A DNA stretch of 64,000 bases from UBA6522 sp965205045. Its GTDB lineage: Bacteria; Pseudomonadota; Gammaproteobacteria; Steroidobacterales; Rariloculaceae. Under the pieces are notes generated by a model that saw nothing but the letters and a program-made list of their open reading frames with translations, did not search any database and was not told the origin of the DNA. The stretch covers positions 2,790,001-2,854,000 of the forward strand of contig OZ242031.1 of the NCBI GenBank assembly GCA_965205045.1, given 5' to 3'. This document shows, one piece after another, positions 46,738 to 55,530 of the stretch (position 1 is the first letter of the stretch; every line of letters begins with the position of its first letter). The translations under genes and the position numbers were made by a program.

Positions 46738-46754
46738 CGATACCTGTATGTATC
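46738..46754 (+). promoter_or_regulatory. 17-bp inverted repeat, left site (recombinase-core-like)
   Basis: CGATACCTGTATGTATC. With its flanks it forms two 7-bp arms, CCGATAC and GTATCGG, around a 6-bp spacer CTGTAT, the form of a tyrosine-recombinase core site. The exact reverse complement is at 46886-46902. Confidence 0.7.
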
Positions 46755-46885
46755 GGCGACGCTGGCACGCCGCGGAGGCCTGATTTGCCTCCAATTGACG
46801 CCTTTTCTGGCGGTTCCGATCATCCCGGCACGCTGCAAGGCCCGTTGGCCGTTCGAATGGCGCTTGACAGCCGCACAAGGTGTTT
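46755..46885. promoter_or_regulatory. 131-bp segment between inverted repeats, candidate invertible switch
   Basis: It lies between the divergent Ig-like gene and recombinase gene. It contains TTGACA at 46864-46869 pointing right, so that a -10 would fall at or in the right repeat, and a 6-bp stem (GGAGGC 46774-46779, GCCTCC 46787-46792). Inversion would turn the TTGACA toward the Ig-like gene. This is a hypothesis; the sites could instead be operators. Confidence 0.4.
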
Positions 46886-46902
46886 GATACATACAGGTAT
46901 CG
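46886..46902 (-). promoter_or_regulatory. 17-bp inverted repeat, right site (recombinase-core-like)
   Basis: GATACATACAGGTATCG, exact reverse complement of 46738-46754, with arms GATAC and GTATC around spacer ATACAG. The spacer is inverted relative to the left site, so crossing over would invert the DNA between. Confidence 0.7.
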
Positions 46903-47003
46903 CCCATGTCCGGGCGATCCAGGTTCGGTATATTCCGCGCCTTGATTCACATCAGGTCTTGTGCATCGTTCGCAACGGCTTCTTCAGATTGCAGGTGCAT
47001 CGG

Positions 47004-48056
47004 ATGTTCGTGCTGACCGTGTTTGGCGTATCGGTTTCGATTCAATCGCCGGTCATCGTCCGCCGTGCGCACGGCCTCCGCGACGAGGACATCGACGAGT
47101 CGGTGCGCCGGAACCCGTCCATCGCCCCGAACACGCAGCGCGCCTACGCGGACGCGCTGTACCGCCTGAGGGAGTGGCTGGATAAGCGCTCCGCCCGCCT
47201 GGACGACGATTCGCTGGCCCGCTACATCGACAGTCTGTTCGAGAAGGGCTTGGCGATTGCCAGCGCGACGATGGCGGTCAAGGCCGTGCGCTTCCTCGCC
47301 AGGGCGCGGGGCCGACAATGCCCTGACGGTCCCCTCACCGACGCCGCATTGAAGCGATTTCGGCGCGGGGCCGGGAACCGCGGCAGGGGCCGGGCCGAAC
47401 CGCTGACGGTCGATGAGGCGGAAGCAATTCTCGCCACGGCCGCGACGCCACGCAGGTATTCGGACGGTCGCCGCGAGTCGGTAGCGCGCGCGTCACGCCG
47501 GTCGCTGGTGGACATGGCGCCCGTTTCCGTGTTGTTTCTCGGCGCCCTGCGCCGTGCCGAGGCTGCGACGCTGACGTGGGGCGATCTCGATCACGCTGCG
47601 GACGCTCAAGGCATGGTGATTTGCGTTCGATTCTCCAAGACCAACCCGGACGGGACGGACCCGGATGTGCGATACGTCAACGGTCCGTTCGCCGACGCCA
47701 TCGCGCGTCTGCGGAAGGAATCCGGCGGCGATCAATATCCCGGCCGCCGGGTGTTCGGCGGACTCACGGGTGCCAGCCTTTCCCGCCGGTTGAGCGCTGC
47801 CGCAACGGCCGCCGGGATCCAGAAGCACATCACGGCCCATTCGGGCCGGGTCGGTCTGGCAGTGGAGCTGACCCGGAGGGGCGCGTCAACCCACGATGTC
47901 ATGCACGCGGGCCATTGGAAGTCCGCCGCCATGGTGGCCCATTACAGCGCCGCTGCCCGGGCCGAAATGGGTGCCGTGGCACGTTACATGCGATCGGGAT
48001 GCGGGCGGGAAACAACCGGATCCATGCCTTCCTGCGCGCGCCCTATGTTGGCGTAA
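47004..48056 (+). CDS. Tyrosine recombinase (phage-integrase family)
   Basis: 350 aa. The N-terminal SAM-like core-binding part (NTQRAYADALYRLREWLD) precedes the catalytic domain. Conserved residues are all visible: Arg in GALRRAE (183-184), HSGR (H279, R282), GHWKS (W305) and the nucleophile Y314 in MVAHY. The start at 47004 is chosen by position; upstream in-frame residues to 46785 run through the inverted repeats and look non-coding. Its 3' end lies in the right 65-bp repeat, the normal place of an integrase next to its att site. It may also act on the 17-bp sites just upstream. Confidence 0.88.
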   Translation: MFVLTVFGVSVSIQSPVIVRRAHGLRDEDIDESVRRNPSIAPNTQRAYADALYRLREWLDKRSARLDDDSLARYIDSLFEKGLAIASATMAVKAVRFLARARGRQCPDGPLTDAALKRFRRGAGNRGRGRAEPLTVDEAEAILATAATPRRYSDGRRESVARASRRSLVDMAPVSVLFLGALRRAEAATLTWGDLDHAADAQGMVICVRFSKTNPDGTDPDVRYVNGPFADAIARLRKESGGDQYPGRRVFGGLTGASLSRRLSAAATAAGIQKHITAHSGRVGLAVELTRRGASTHDVMHAGHWKSAAMVAHYSAAARAEMGAVARYMRSGCGRETTGSMPSCARPMLA

Positions 48057-48110
48057 CGTTCAGCCTGACGGCCGGCCCGGGTTTCAGGGCGCCGGCGGGT
48101 TGCCGGTCAG
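48046..48110 (+). repeat. 65-bp direct repeat (candidate att site, right)
   Basis: 55 of 65 identities with 36967-37031. It contains the equivalent of the kdsB stop codon region and overlaps the last codons of the recombinase. Confidence 0.8.
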
Positions 48111-48153
48111 TGCAACCCGCCGCCAATAGCAGCAACGCCTGCCCAGGCACGTT

Positions 48154-48951
48154 TCAGGGCGTCGCCGGGCTTCTGGTCCCCGCCACGGATTCGGCCGGTG
48201 GGGCCAGCCACTGTGGCGCGGTGGCCGGCGGCGCGTCCAGGGTCGCGAGGAAAGCTGCGAGCTGGGCGCGTTCCCTTCGGCTCAGGCCCAGCGGATTGGC
48301 CTCGTTGTGGCCGATCATGGCGAGCGGCGCGCGATCGTAGTGCAGCATCATCCGTTCCAGGGATGGCGTCTGGCCCTGGTGCGAGTAGGGTGCGGTGCCT
48401 TGCAGGTTACGCAGCGATGGAGTCCGCAGCGCACCCACGACCTCCGCCCCGGTGCGCGCGAAACGAAGCTCGGCGCAATCCTTCACCGGGTCGTCGCTGT
48501 AGGCGCCCAGGCAATTGAAGGGGTCGTCCCGCACCAGGCGGATACCGTCGATTCGGCCGCGATCGGGAATCTTCCCCGCCGCGGAGATGATCCCGGTGTT
48601 GTGAAATTCGTTGTTGGTCCGCAGCGGCCCGTTGTGGCATTCGATGCAGCGGGCCTTGCCCACGATGCTCGGCGTATTGCGCTTCGACTCGCCGAGCGCC
48701 GCGCCGATGAGACGGCCGCCGGTGAAGCGGCGCTCGGGCCGATGGCAACTCGAGAACGCGAATTCGCCGTTGCCGCTGAGGCGGGGATCGAAGAACAGGC
48801 GATGACCGAAGCGGGCGGCACGGGGATCGTCGGCGACGGCGTTGGATGGATCGGGAGGCAGGGGAGGCAGGTTGGCGATCCGCAGCGATTCCATCAGTTC
48901 CAGCTCACGGTCCGTCCAGACCGGCTGTGTTGCGGGCGGCAGCCAGTACAA
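48154..48951 (-). pseudogene. Degenerate di-heme cytochrome c peroxidase (MauG/CcpA family)
   Basis: About 265 aa remain. The N-terminal part fits the family (RFGHRLFFDPRLS) but the first heme site reads FSSCH, lacking the first cysteine of CxxCH. From RNTPSIVG it jumps to KARCIECHNGPL, so the roughly 100 residues that normally separate these segments are missing. The second heme site CIECH is intact. The likely signal peptide (FRVGLTAVLAGLCLVLAAA) lies just upstream in another frame. Three independent defects indicate a pseudogene, although a shortened form still expressed cannot be ruled out. Confidence 0.75.
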
Positions 48952-49014
48952 GGCAGAGCCCGGCCAGCACCGCGGTCAGTCCAACCCGGAAGATCACAGA
49001 CCGGCTGTGTATCA

Positions 49015-49392
49015 CTACAGCTCCAGGGGGATCACGACTTCATCGCTCTGGGCATCCGTTTCAATGCCGAGGACCACTTCCCAATACCCGGCCATGTGAA
49101 AGCGCATGCCTTCAATGAGGTAACGGCCTTCCCCGAGATACCCGGCCGCCTCATCCAGTCCCGGATGGAGGTATTCCATGACGAACAGGCTTTCGCCGGT
49201 GGAAGGAATGTCTTCGCAGAACTCCTGCCGCTGATGCTCCTGGGGAACATAGATATTGAAATGCGCCTGCAGGTAACCGATGTTGATGACGCAGAGGTCT
49301 TCTTCCAGCACCACGCCACCGTGGCCGAAGGCGATCTGTTCACCGTTGGCCAGACATAGCGGGAGGCAGCAGATTGCGAGTCGCGTGCGCAT
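49015..49392 (-). CDS. Small exported protein of unknown function
   Basis: 125 aa from the start at 49392; MRTRLAICCLPLCLANG is a short signal-like N-terminus. The mature part (EEDLCVINIGYLQAHFNIYVPQ, FCEDIPSTGESLFVMEYL) is mostly beta and matches no family I can name. It precedes the peroxidase remnant on the same strand, so they may once have formed an operon. Confidence 0.6.
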   Translation of the reverse strand: MRTRLAICCLPLCLANGEQIAFGHGGVVLEEDLCVINIGYLQAHFNIYVPQEHQRQEFCEDIPSTGESLFVMEYLHPGLDEAAGYLGEGRYLIEGMRFHMAGYWEVVLGIETDAQSDEVVIPLEL

Positions 49393-49522
49393 CCGGCATA
49401 TTTTAGCCAAGCCCGCGGGGACAGGTCTGCGCCGCTCTTGACGCCACCGGCGAAGTAACCAAGACTTGTGCGCAATTTGCAATGGCCGGGTGCGTGCGAC
49501 GGGCAGTCAAGTGAAGGGATCC

Positions 49523-50059
49523 ATGGACAATCGCCGCACGGGCGAGCGCGGCAGATCCGCCGGCACGGCGGCAAGAGCGGGCGAGTCGCAGCCGTCTGCA
49601 CGGGTCCTGTTCGTGTGCATGGGCAACATCTGCCGTTCGCCCACCGCGGAAGGTGTTTTCAGGCAGACCCTGCGAACGCGCGCGCCGGATCTGAATGTGC
49701 ATGTGGACTCGGCGGGCACTCACGGCTACCACGTGGGAGAGCCGCCGGATAGCCGAGCCTGTCGAGCCGCTGCCCGGCGCGGGATCGACCTCACCGATCA
49801 GAGGGCGCGGCGGGTGAGCGCCGCGGATTTCTCCGCGTTCGACCTGGTGCTGGCCATGGATGAGGACAATTTCCGGATGCTGTCGGGAATCAGCCCGCCC
49901 GAGTATCGATCCCGTATCCGGTTGTTTCTGGAATTTGCGCCGGAGTCGGGACGCGACAATGTGCCGGATCCCTACTACGGCGGTGCGACGGGGTTCGAGT
50001 ACGTACTCGACCTCGTCGAAGAGGCGTCTCTGGGTTTGCTCGCGTACCTGCAGAAGTAG
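49523..50059 (+). CDS. Low-molecular-weight protein tyrosine phosphatase
   Basis: 178 aa. The catalytic P-loop is CMGNICRS (C32, R38), with the general acid in DPYYGG near residue 146. It has an extra 25-residue N-terminal tail rich in Arg and Gly. GAAGGGA stands upstream of the ATG at 49523. In Pseudomonas the equivalent gene directly follows kdsB and leads toward rne; here a 12.5-kb stretch separates them. Confidence 0.9.
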   Translation: MDNRRTGERGRSAGTAARAGESQPSARVLFVCMGNICRSPTAEGVFRQTLRTRAPDLNVHVDSAGTHGYHVGEPPDSRACRAAARRGIDLTDQRARRVSAADFSAFDLVLAMDEDNFRMLSGISPPEYRSRIRLFLEFAPESGRDNVPDPYYGGATGFEYVLDLVEEASLGLLAYLQK

Positions 50060-50107
50060 GCGCGTATCGTACTTGCGGGCCGCGCAACGGCCCACTGGTG
50101 AGGAAAC

Positions 50108-51208
50108 ATGGTCATGAAGCATTCATTCCCGCGTCCGTTTGCGGCGCTCACAGCGGCATTGGCGCTCTGTTTGCCAAGCGCCCCATTGCCGGCACAGTCC
50201 ATCACCGTGGTGTCCTGGGGAGGCTCCTATGCCCGGGCCAGCGAGGAGGCGTACCACAAGCCGTTTACGGAAGAGACCGGGATTGAAATCCGGCTCGAGG
50301 CCTACAACGGCGGCCTCGCCCAGATTCGCGCGCAGGTCGAGTCGGGGGCCGTGTACTGGGACGTTGTGGACCTGGAGCTGGCCGATGCCATTCGCGGTTG
50401 CGACGAGGGCCTGTTGGAGCTCATCGATTTCGCGGATCTGCCGCCGGGCGCGGACGGGTCCAGCCCCGGGGAGGACTACTATCCGGAAACGCTCAGCGAG
50501 TGCGGCGCCGGAACGCTCTACTACTCCACGGTGTACGCATACAACGCTGACGCCATGACTGGCGAAACGCCGGAAACGATCGACGATTTCTTCGACCTGG
50601 AGCGTTTTCCGGGCAGGCGGGGCATGCGCCGCTCGCCGCAGGTGAACCTGGAATTCGCGCTCATGGCGGACGGTGTGGCGATCGAAGACGTTTACGCCGT
50701 GCTGGACACGGAGGAGGGCCTGGCCCGGGCATTCCGCAAGCTCGATACCATCAAGGACCGGATCGTCTGGTGGGAAGCGGGCGCCCAGCCGCCGCAGATG
50801 CTCGCCGACGGCGAGGTCGTCATGTCAACCGCGTACAACGGGCGAATCTTCAATGCCCAGGTGCTGGAGGATCAGCCGTTCGTGATCGTCTGGGACGGGC
50901 AGGTCCTCGATTCGGGTCCCATGGGCATCGTGGCCGGGACGCCCAGGCTGGCCGAGGCGCTTGAGTTCGTGCACTTTGTCGCGCGGCCGGCCTCGATGGC
51001 CCGGATCACCCGGTACATCGCCTACAGCCCGGTGCGCAGGTCCGCGGAGGCGCTGGTGTCGACGCACCTGGAGACCGGGGTGGAGATGCGGCCGCACATG
51101 CCCAACACGCCGGAGCACACGCAACGCGCCTTGCGGAACGACTGGAACTGGTGGAGCGACAACGCCGATGAAATGAACGAACGGTTCATCGTCTGGCTGT
51201 CGCAATAG
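50108..51208 (+). CDS. Polyamine-type ABC transporter substrate-binding protein
   Basis: 366 aa periplasmic binding protein of the SBP type used for spermidine/putrescine (PotD/PotF-like). The signal peptide is MVMKHSFPRPFAALTAALALCLPSAPLPAQS. Diagnostic stretches are ITVVSWGGSYARASEEAY, YWDVVDLELADA and TPRLAEALEFVHFVARP. GAGG precedes the start by a few bases. No permease or ATPase genes lie next to it, so it must serve a transporter encoded elsewhere. The exact ligand cannot be read from the sequence. Confidence 0.82.
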   Translation: MVMKHSFPRPFAALTAALALCLPSAPLPAQSITVVSWGGSYARASEEAYHKPFTEETGIEIRLEAYNGGLAQIRAQVESGAVYWDVVDLELADAIRGCDEGLLELIDFADLPPGADGSSPGEDYYPETLSECGAGTLYYSTVYAYNADAMTGETPETIDDFFDLERFPGRRGMRRSPQVNLEFALMADGVAIEDVYAVLDTEEGLARAFRKLDTIKDRIVWWEAGAQPPQMLADGEVVMSTAYNGRIFNAQVLEDQPFVIVWDGQVLDSGPMGIVAGTPRLAEALEFVHFVARPASMARITRYIAYSPVRRSAEALVSTHLETGVEMRPHMPNTPEHTQRALRNDWNWWSDNADEMNERFIVWLSQ

Positions 51209-51358
51209 CCGGGACGCGATGGGCATGCGCCCGCTGCGGCTCTCTTGTGGCGGCGCTGTGGCAATTCCATTGCAATAGCTCGATTTACCTGCCGTTGCCC
51301 AGCCACTTGGCCACCATATGGAAGATCCGGGCGGCTGATGACCTTGGAATGTCGGCTG

Positions 51359-53416
51359 TCAGTCCCGACCGGCGGCCGGCGGTGGCGCCGCGGGCTTCCC
51401 GGATCCGGCAGGTGGCAATTTCGGCGCCGGCTTCTGCTTGTCCTTGCGCTCCGGCCCGCGCTGCTTGCCGGCCTTTTTTTGTGCGCTCTTTCGGCTGCCC
51501 GACGATCGTCTCCGGCGGGATCGCCGGCTGCGGCGTTCTTCCGGATTGCCGCCGCCCCGGGCTTTCTTCCTGCCGCCGTCGGAGGCGCCGCCGGCCCGGC
51601 CCTTCGCCGGCCCGCGCGATCGCTTCGGCCGCCGGGGGCGGGGGTCCTGACGCTTGCCGCCGCGGGAACTGCGCTTGCGGGATCGTTTCGAACCGGAGCG
51701 TCGCTGCTTCCCGGGTTCGGGCAGCATCCATCCGAACAGGCGGCGCCACAAACCGGCGGGCCGGGGTTTCGAACTCGCCTTGCGCTTGGCGGGCTTCGGC
51801 GCGGGCTTGCGATGGACCACGCCCGCTACAGCGGCCTTTTCGGGTTTGGGATGCCTGGGCGGTCTGCGGTAGGTGTCCGACGGGTCCTGCTTCGACTCCA
51901 CCAGCTTGTAGCTGGACACGGCATGCTCCGGCTGACCGGCTTCATCGTCCCGCAGGCGCGTGATGGTGTAGTTGGGGGTCTCGAGGGACCGGTCGCCGAC
52001 GAGCACGATGTCCACGTTGTTGCTTTGCTGGATCCGGTTGATCCAGTCCCGCTTCTCGTTGAGCACGTAGTTGCTCACTTCGACCGGCAACTGCGCGACG
52101 ACCCTCGAAGTGCGCTCCTTGCGCGCTTCCTCGCCGACAAGGCGCAGGGTCGCCAGCGCCAGCGATTCAACGCTTCGCACGTGTCCGATCCCGTTGCAGC
52201 GGCCGCACACGGACTGCGTCGACTCCTCCAGGGATGGGCGCAACCGCTGCCGCGACATCTCCAGCAGTCCGAAACGCGAGATGCGGCCGATCTGGATGCG
52301 GGCGCGGTCCAGCTTGACCACTTCGCGCAAGCGGCCTTCCACCTCCCGCTGGTGCTTGTGGGCGCTCATGTCGATGAAATCGATCACGATCAGGCCGCCC
52401 AGGTCGCGAATTCGCAGTTGGCGCCCGATCTCTTCGGCCGCCTCCAGATTGGTATTCAGCGCCGTGGACTCGATGTCATCGCCCTTGGTCGCGCGGGCCG
52501 AGTTGATGTCGATCGCCGTCAGCGCCTCGGCGTGATCGATGACGATGCTTCCGCCGGATGGCAGCGTGACCGTATGCGCGAACGCCGACTCGATCTGGCT
52601 CTCGATCTGGAATCGCGCAAACAGCGGCACGGGCGCATTGTCGTAGTGCTTGAGCCGGCGCAGGTTATGCGGCATCACCTGTTCCATGAATTCGCGGGCC
52701 TGCTCGTAGATGTCCTCACGGTCGACGAGAATCTCGCCGATTTCCTTGGAGAAGTGGTCGCGGATGGCGCGCACGATGGCGTTGCCCTCCTGGTAGATCA
52801 GGAACGGCGACGGCCGGCTGACCACCACCTGCTTGATCGCTTCCCAGACATTCAGCAGGTAGTCCAGATCCCAGCGCAGTTCCTCGATGCTTCTGCCCAC
52901 ACCCGCGGTCCGGACGATGCAGCCCATCTCCTCCGGGGGCTGCAACTCTTCCAGCGCCTTGCGCACCGAATCCCGGCCCTCGCCGGTGATTCGCCGGGAC
53001 ACGCCTCCCGCGCGGGGATTGTTGGGCATCAGTACGAGGAACCGGCCCGCCAGGCTGACGAAGGTGGTCAGGGCGGCGCCCTTGTTGCCGCGCTCCTCCT
53101 TCTCCACCTGGACGACGATGTCCTGGTTTTCCTTCAGGACGTCCTTGATGTGGACCCGCTCGCCCTCGGCGGGTTCGCTGAGGAAATATTCCCTGGAGAC
53201 TTCCTTCAGGGGCAGGAACCCGTGGCGGGCGGCGCCGTAGTCTACAAAGGCGGCCTCGAGGCTGGGTTCCAGCCGGGTAATGCGCCCCTTGTAGATGTTG
53301 GACTTGCGTTGCTCTCTTGCAGGTACCTCTATGTCAAGGTCGTACAGTCTCTGGCCATCCACGATGGCCACGCGCAACTCTTCTTCCTGAGTTGCATTTA
53401 CCAGCATTCGCTTCAT
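51359..53416 (-). CDS. rne: Ribonuclease E
   Basis: 685 aa. The catalytic half is complete: KRMLVNATQEEELRVAIVDG at the start, the S1 domain, the DNase I-like part with IDINSARAT, and the zinc link VCGRCNGIG. The C-terminal half is shorter than in E. coli (1061 aa) and consists of Arg/Lys/Pro-rich sequence (RSRRSRRRRSSGSRKS), as expected of an RNA-binding scaffold. The start at 53416 is set by the conserved MKRMLVN. It is divergent from rluC, the classical arrangement. Confidence 0.95.
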   Translation of the reverse strand: MKRMLVNATQEEELRVAIVDGQRLYDLDIEVPAREQRKSNIYKGRITRLEPSLEAAFVDYGAARHGFLPLKEVSREYFLSEPAEGERVHIKDVLKENQDIVVQVEKEERGNKGAALTTFVSLAGRFLVLMPNNPRAGGVSRRITGEGRDSVRKALEELQPPEEMGCIVRTAGVGRSIEELRWDLDYLLNVWEAIKQVVVSRPSPFLIYQEGNAIVRAIRDHFSKEIGEILVDREDIYEQAREFMEQVMPHNLRRLKHYDNAPVPLFARFQIESQIESAFAHTVTLPSGGSIVIDHAEALTAIDINSARATKGDDIESTALNTNLEAAEEIGRQLRIRDLGGLIVIDFIDMSAHKHQREVEGRLREVVKLDRARIQIGRISRFGLLEMSRQRLRPSLEESTQSVCGRCNGIGHVRSVESLALATLRLVGEEARKERTSRVVAQLPVEVSNYVLNEKRDWINRIQQSNNVDIVLVGDRSLETPNYTITRLRDDEAGQPEHAVSSYKLVESKQDPSDTYRRPPRHPKPEKAAVAGVVHRKPAPKPAKRKASSKPRPAGLWRRLFGWMLPEPGKQRRSGSKRSRKRSSRGGKRQDPRPRRPKRSRGPAKGRAGGASDGGRKKARGGGNPEERRSRRSRRRRSSGSRKSAQKKAGKQRGPERKDKQKPAPKLPPAGSGKPAAPPPAAGRD

Positions 53417-53931
53417 GATGTTTCGATCCGTTGGTGGCGAACCCTCGTGAGTTCGGCACCGCGGTCTGCCAGGCGGCGGCACTGAGGTGTTCGAGCCCGC
53501 CTGCCGCACCGGCATTGCCGTGGAAGCAGGCTGGATGTCGCCGGGGGCGGATTTCCGCTTGGACGGGTCCGGGGGATACAGGCGATGCGCCGACCCGCGG
53601 TCCGTGGGAGGAAGCGGGCCCTCCAATGGCGATCGAGCCGGCGCGCGCGTCAGGTTGCCGGCGGGAAATTCGGGCAGGAAACTGTTTCACTAACTAGCTC
53701 AGCGACTCGACGTTCCGCTTGTCAAACTCATGGACCCGCTTCGGAGCGTATCCTGAACAGAACGTGATCGCCTGGACACAACCGCGGGCCAATCCTTGCG
53801 GGACCCGCCGAAATTAACCGTAACTGTTGGCGTGCCTTCCGGCACGCCCCTTTGCCTGGACCCCCTTCTCGGCGCTTCAGCGCCGCCGGGTCGCGTCGCG
53901 TACTATATCACAGCCCCTGAAGCCGAATTCG
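53417..53931. other. 515-bp divergent region between rne and rluC
   Basis: No gene is supported. In other bacteria this region carries the long rne leader through which RNase E controls its own mRNA. A perfect 8-bp stem with a TTCC loop (GGCGTGCC at 53829-53836, GGCACGCC at 53841-53848) is the strongest structure here. Confidence 0.5.
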
Positions 53932-54915
53932 ATGAAGCAGACCGCCACTCGTCCACCCGCCCACTACCGAGACGTTGACGCGGGTTCGGTGGGCCAACGC
54001 CTGGACAACTTCCTTCTCGGCGCGCTCTCCGGGGTTCCCCGCAGCCATGTCTACCGATTGATCCGTTCGGGGCAGGTGCGGGTGAACAGCGGCAGGGTAC
54101 GTGCCGGCTATCGCCTCAAGGAGGGCGATCACGTCCGCGTGCCACCGGTATACCGGCGCGGCTCGAGACCGGCGGAGGTTCCTTCGAACCGCGTCCGCTG
54201 GCTGGCGGACAGGATACTGTACGAGGATCGCAGGATCCTGGTGCTGGACAAGCCGGCCGGCATGCCCGTGCATGCCGGCACCGGCGTCGATTTCGGTTGC
54301 ATCGAGGCCCTGCGGAGCCTCTCGCCGGAACTGCGCGCGGCGGACCTGGTGCACCGCCTGGACCGCGGCACCTCAGGGTGTCTGCTGGTGGCGAAGCGGC
54401 GTGCCGCGCTGCGGCAGTTGCACGAGTTGCTGCGCACCGGCGGCATGGGCAAGCGCTACCTGGCCCTGGTGCGGGGGCGCTGGCCGCGAGGGGTTTCCAG
54501 GGTGGACGCTGCGTTGAGCACCCGGCGTCGCGGGGGCGAGAGCGTCGTCCGGGTCGATCCGGCGGGAAAGCGCGCCCTGAGCTGGTTCCGTGCTGTCGAA
54601 CGCCTCGGCGACCGGGCGACGCTGGTGGAAGTCTCGATCGGTACGGGCCGTACCCATCAGATTCGCGTTCACGCGGCTCACGCCGGCCATCCGTTGGCGG
54701 GAGACCCGCGATACGGCGATCCGAGGTTCAATGCCGACTTGCTGGCGCAGGGCCTGAAACGGATGTTTCTGCACGCGCACGCGCTGGCGTTCGACTGGCC
54801 GGGTTCCGGCGAGGCGTTTGCGATCGGTTCGCCGCTGCCGCCGGAACTGACCGCTATCCTGGGCTCGCCGGAACGGACCGGTCCGGCCCCAGCGGATCGA
54901 GACCGGTCTCCCTGA
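53932..54915 (+). CDS. rluC: 23S rRNA pseudouridine synthase RluC
   Basis: 327 aa. An S4 RNA-binding domain (QRLDNFLLGALSGVPRSHVYRLIRSGQVRVN) is followed by the catalytic domain with the invariant Asp in HRLDRGTSG. The start at 53932 is set by family length. Divergent position to rne confirms RluC rather than RluD. The last 60 bases overlap the maf gene on the opposite strand. Confidence 0.93.
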   Translation: MKQTATRPPAHYRDVDAGSVGQRLDNFLLGALSGVPRSHVYRLIRSGQVRVNSGRVRAGYRLKEGDHVRVPPVYRRGSRPAEVPSNRVRWLADRILYEDRRILVLDKPAGMPVHAGTGVDFGCIEALRSLSPELRAADLVHRLDRGTSGCLLVAKRRAALRQLHELLRTGGMGKRYLALVRGRWPRGVSRVDAALSTRRRGGESVVRVDPAGKRALSWFRAVERLGDRATLVEVSIGTGRTHQIRVHAAHAGHPLAGDPRYGDPRFNADLLAQGLKRMFLHAHALAFDWPGSGEAFAIGSPLPPELTAILGSPERTGPAPADRDRSP

Positions 54916-55471
54916 GCACGCCGCAGAGCCAGACCAGGGGCAGTCCCAGCAGTGCGGTGGGATCGGTCGATTCGATGGATTCGAAAAGCGTGATCCCGAG
55001 TCCCTCGGCCTGGAATCCGCCGGTACAGGAGTAGGGATGCTCGATGTCCACGTAGCGCTCGACCCGCGCGCGTTCGAGGTGCAGAAACCGCACGCGGGTC
55101 CTGTCGATGCCCTCGAAGCGGCGGCCCGTGGGCCCGTCCAGGACCACGCAGGCGGTATGGAAGGAAACCGTCTTGCCCGCACAGTCCATGAGCTGGCGCA
55201 CGGCCGTGCTGCGGTCGCCGGGCTTCCTGAGCAGCCGCCCGTTGGCCGCAGCCGTCTGGTCGGCGCCGATGACGACCGCATCGGCGACATCGGCGGACCG
55301 GCATATCCGGTCGATCTTGGCCCCGGCGAGCCGGATGGCCAGATCGCGGGCATGTTCGCCGGGACGGGCGGATTCGTCCACGTCGGGGGAGAGGATGTCG
55401 AATTCAAGGCGCAGGCGGTCGAGGAGATGGCGCCGGTGCACCGAACTGGACCCGAGGATCAGGCGCGGCAT
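54854..55471 (-). CDS. maf: Maf-family nucleotide pyrophosphatase (YceF-like)
   Basis: 205 aa. ILGSSSVHRRHLLDRL and DESARPGEHARDLAIRLAGAK are Maf signatures, with GADQ in the active site. Family members hydrolyse modified nucleoside triphosphates such as 7-methyl-GTP. It is convergent with rluC (62-bp overlap of the 3' ends) and divergent from yceD, the usual arrangement in the yceF-yceD-rpmF region. Confidence 0.9.
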   Translation of the reverse strand: MPRLILGSSSVHRRHLLDRLRLEFDILSPDVDESARPGEHARDLAIRLAGAKIDRICRSADVADAVVIGADQTAAANGRLLRKPGDRSTAVRQLMDCAGKTVSFHTACVVLDGPTGRRFEGIDRTRVRFLHLERARVERYVDIEHPYSCTGGFQAEGLGITLFESIESTDPTALLGLPLVWLCGVLRETGLDPLGPDRSVPASPG

Positions 55472-55530
55472 CGGGATGTTGCTCGCCTGCTTTTGACAGT
55501 CGAAAACCGCCTACCTATCATTAATCGCCT

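Noticed and set aside
48151..48179. Possible third copy of the 65-bp repeat core
   Set aside because: Only a short stretch (TTTCAGGGCGTCGCCGGG) is similar and it lies in the peroxidase remnant; chance in GC-rich DNA is likely.
51245..53485. 746-aa plus-strand frame opposite rne
   Set aside because: rne is unmistakable on the minus strand; the plus frame is a GC-driven shadow.
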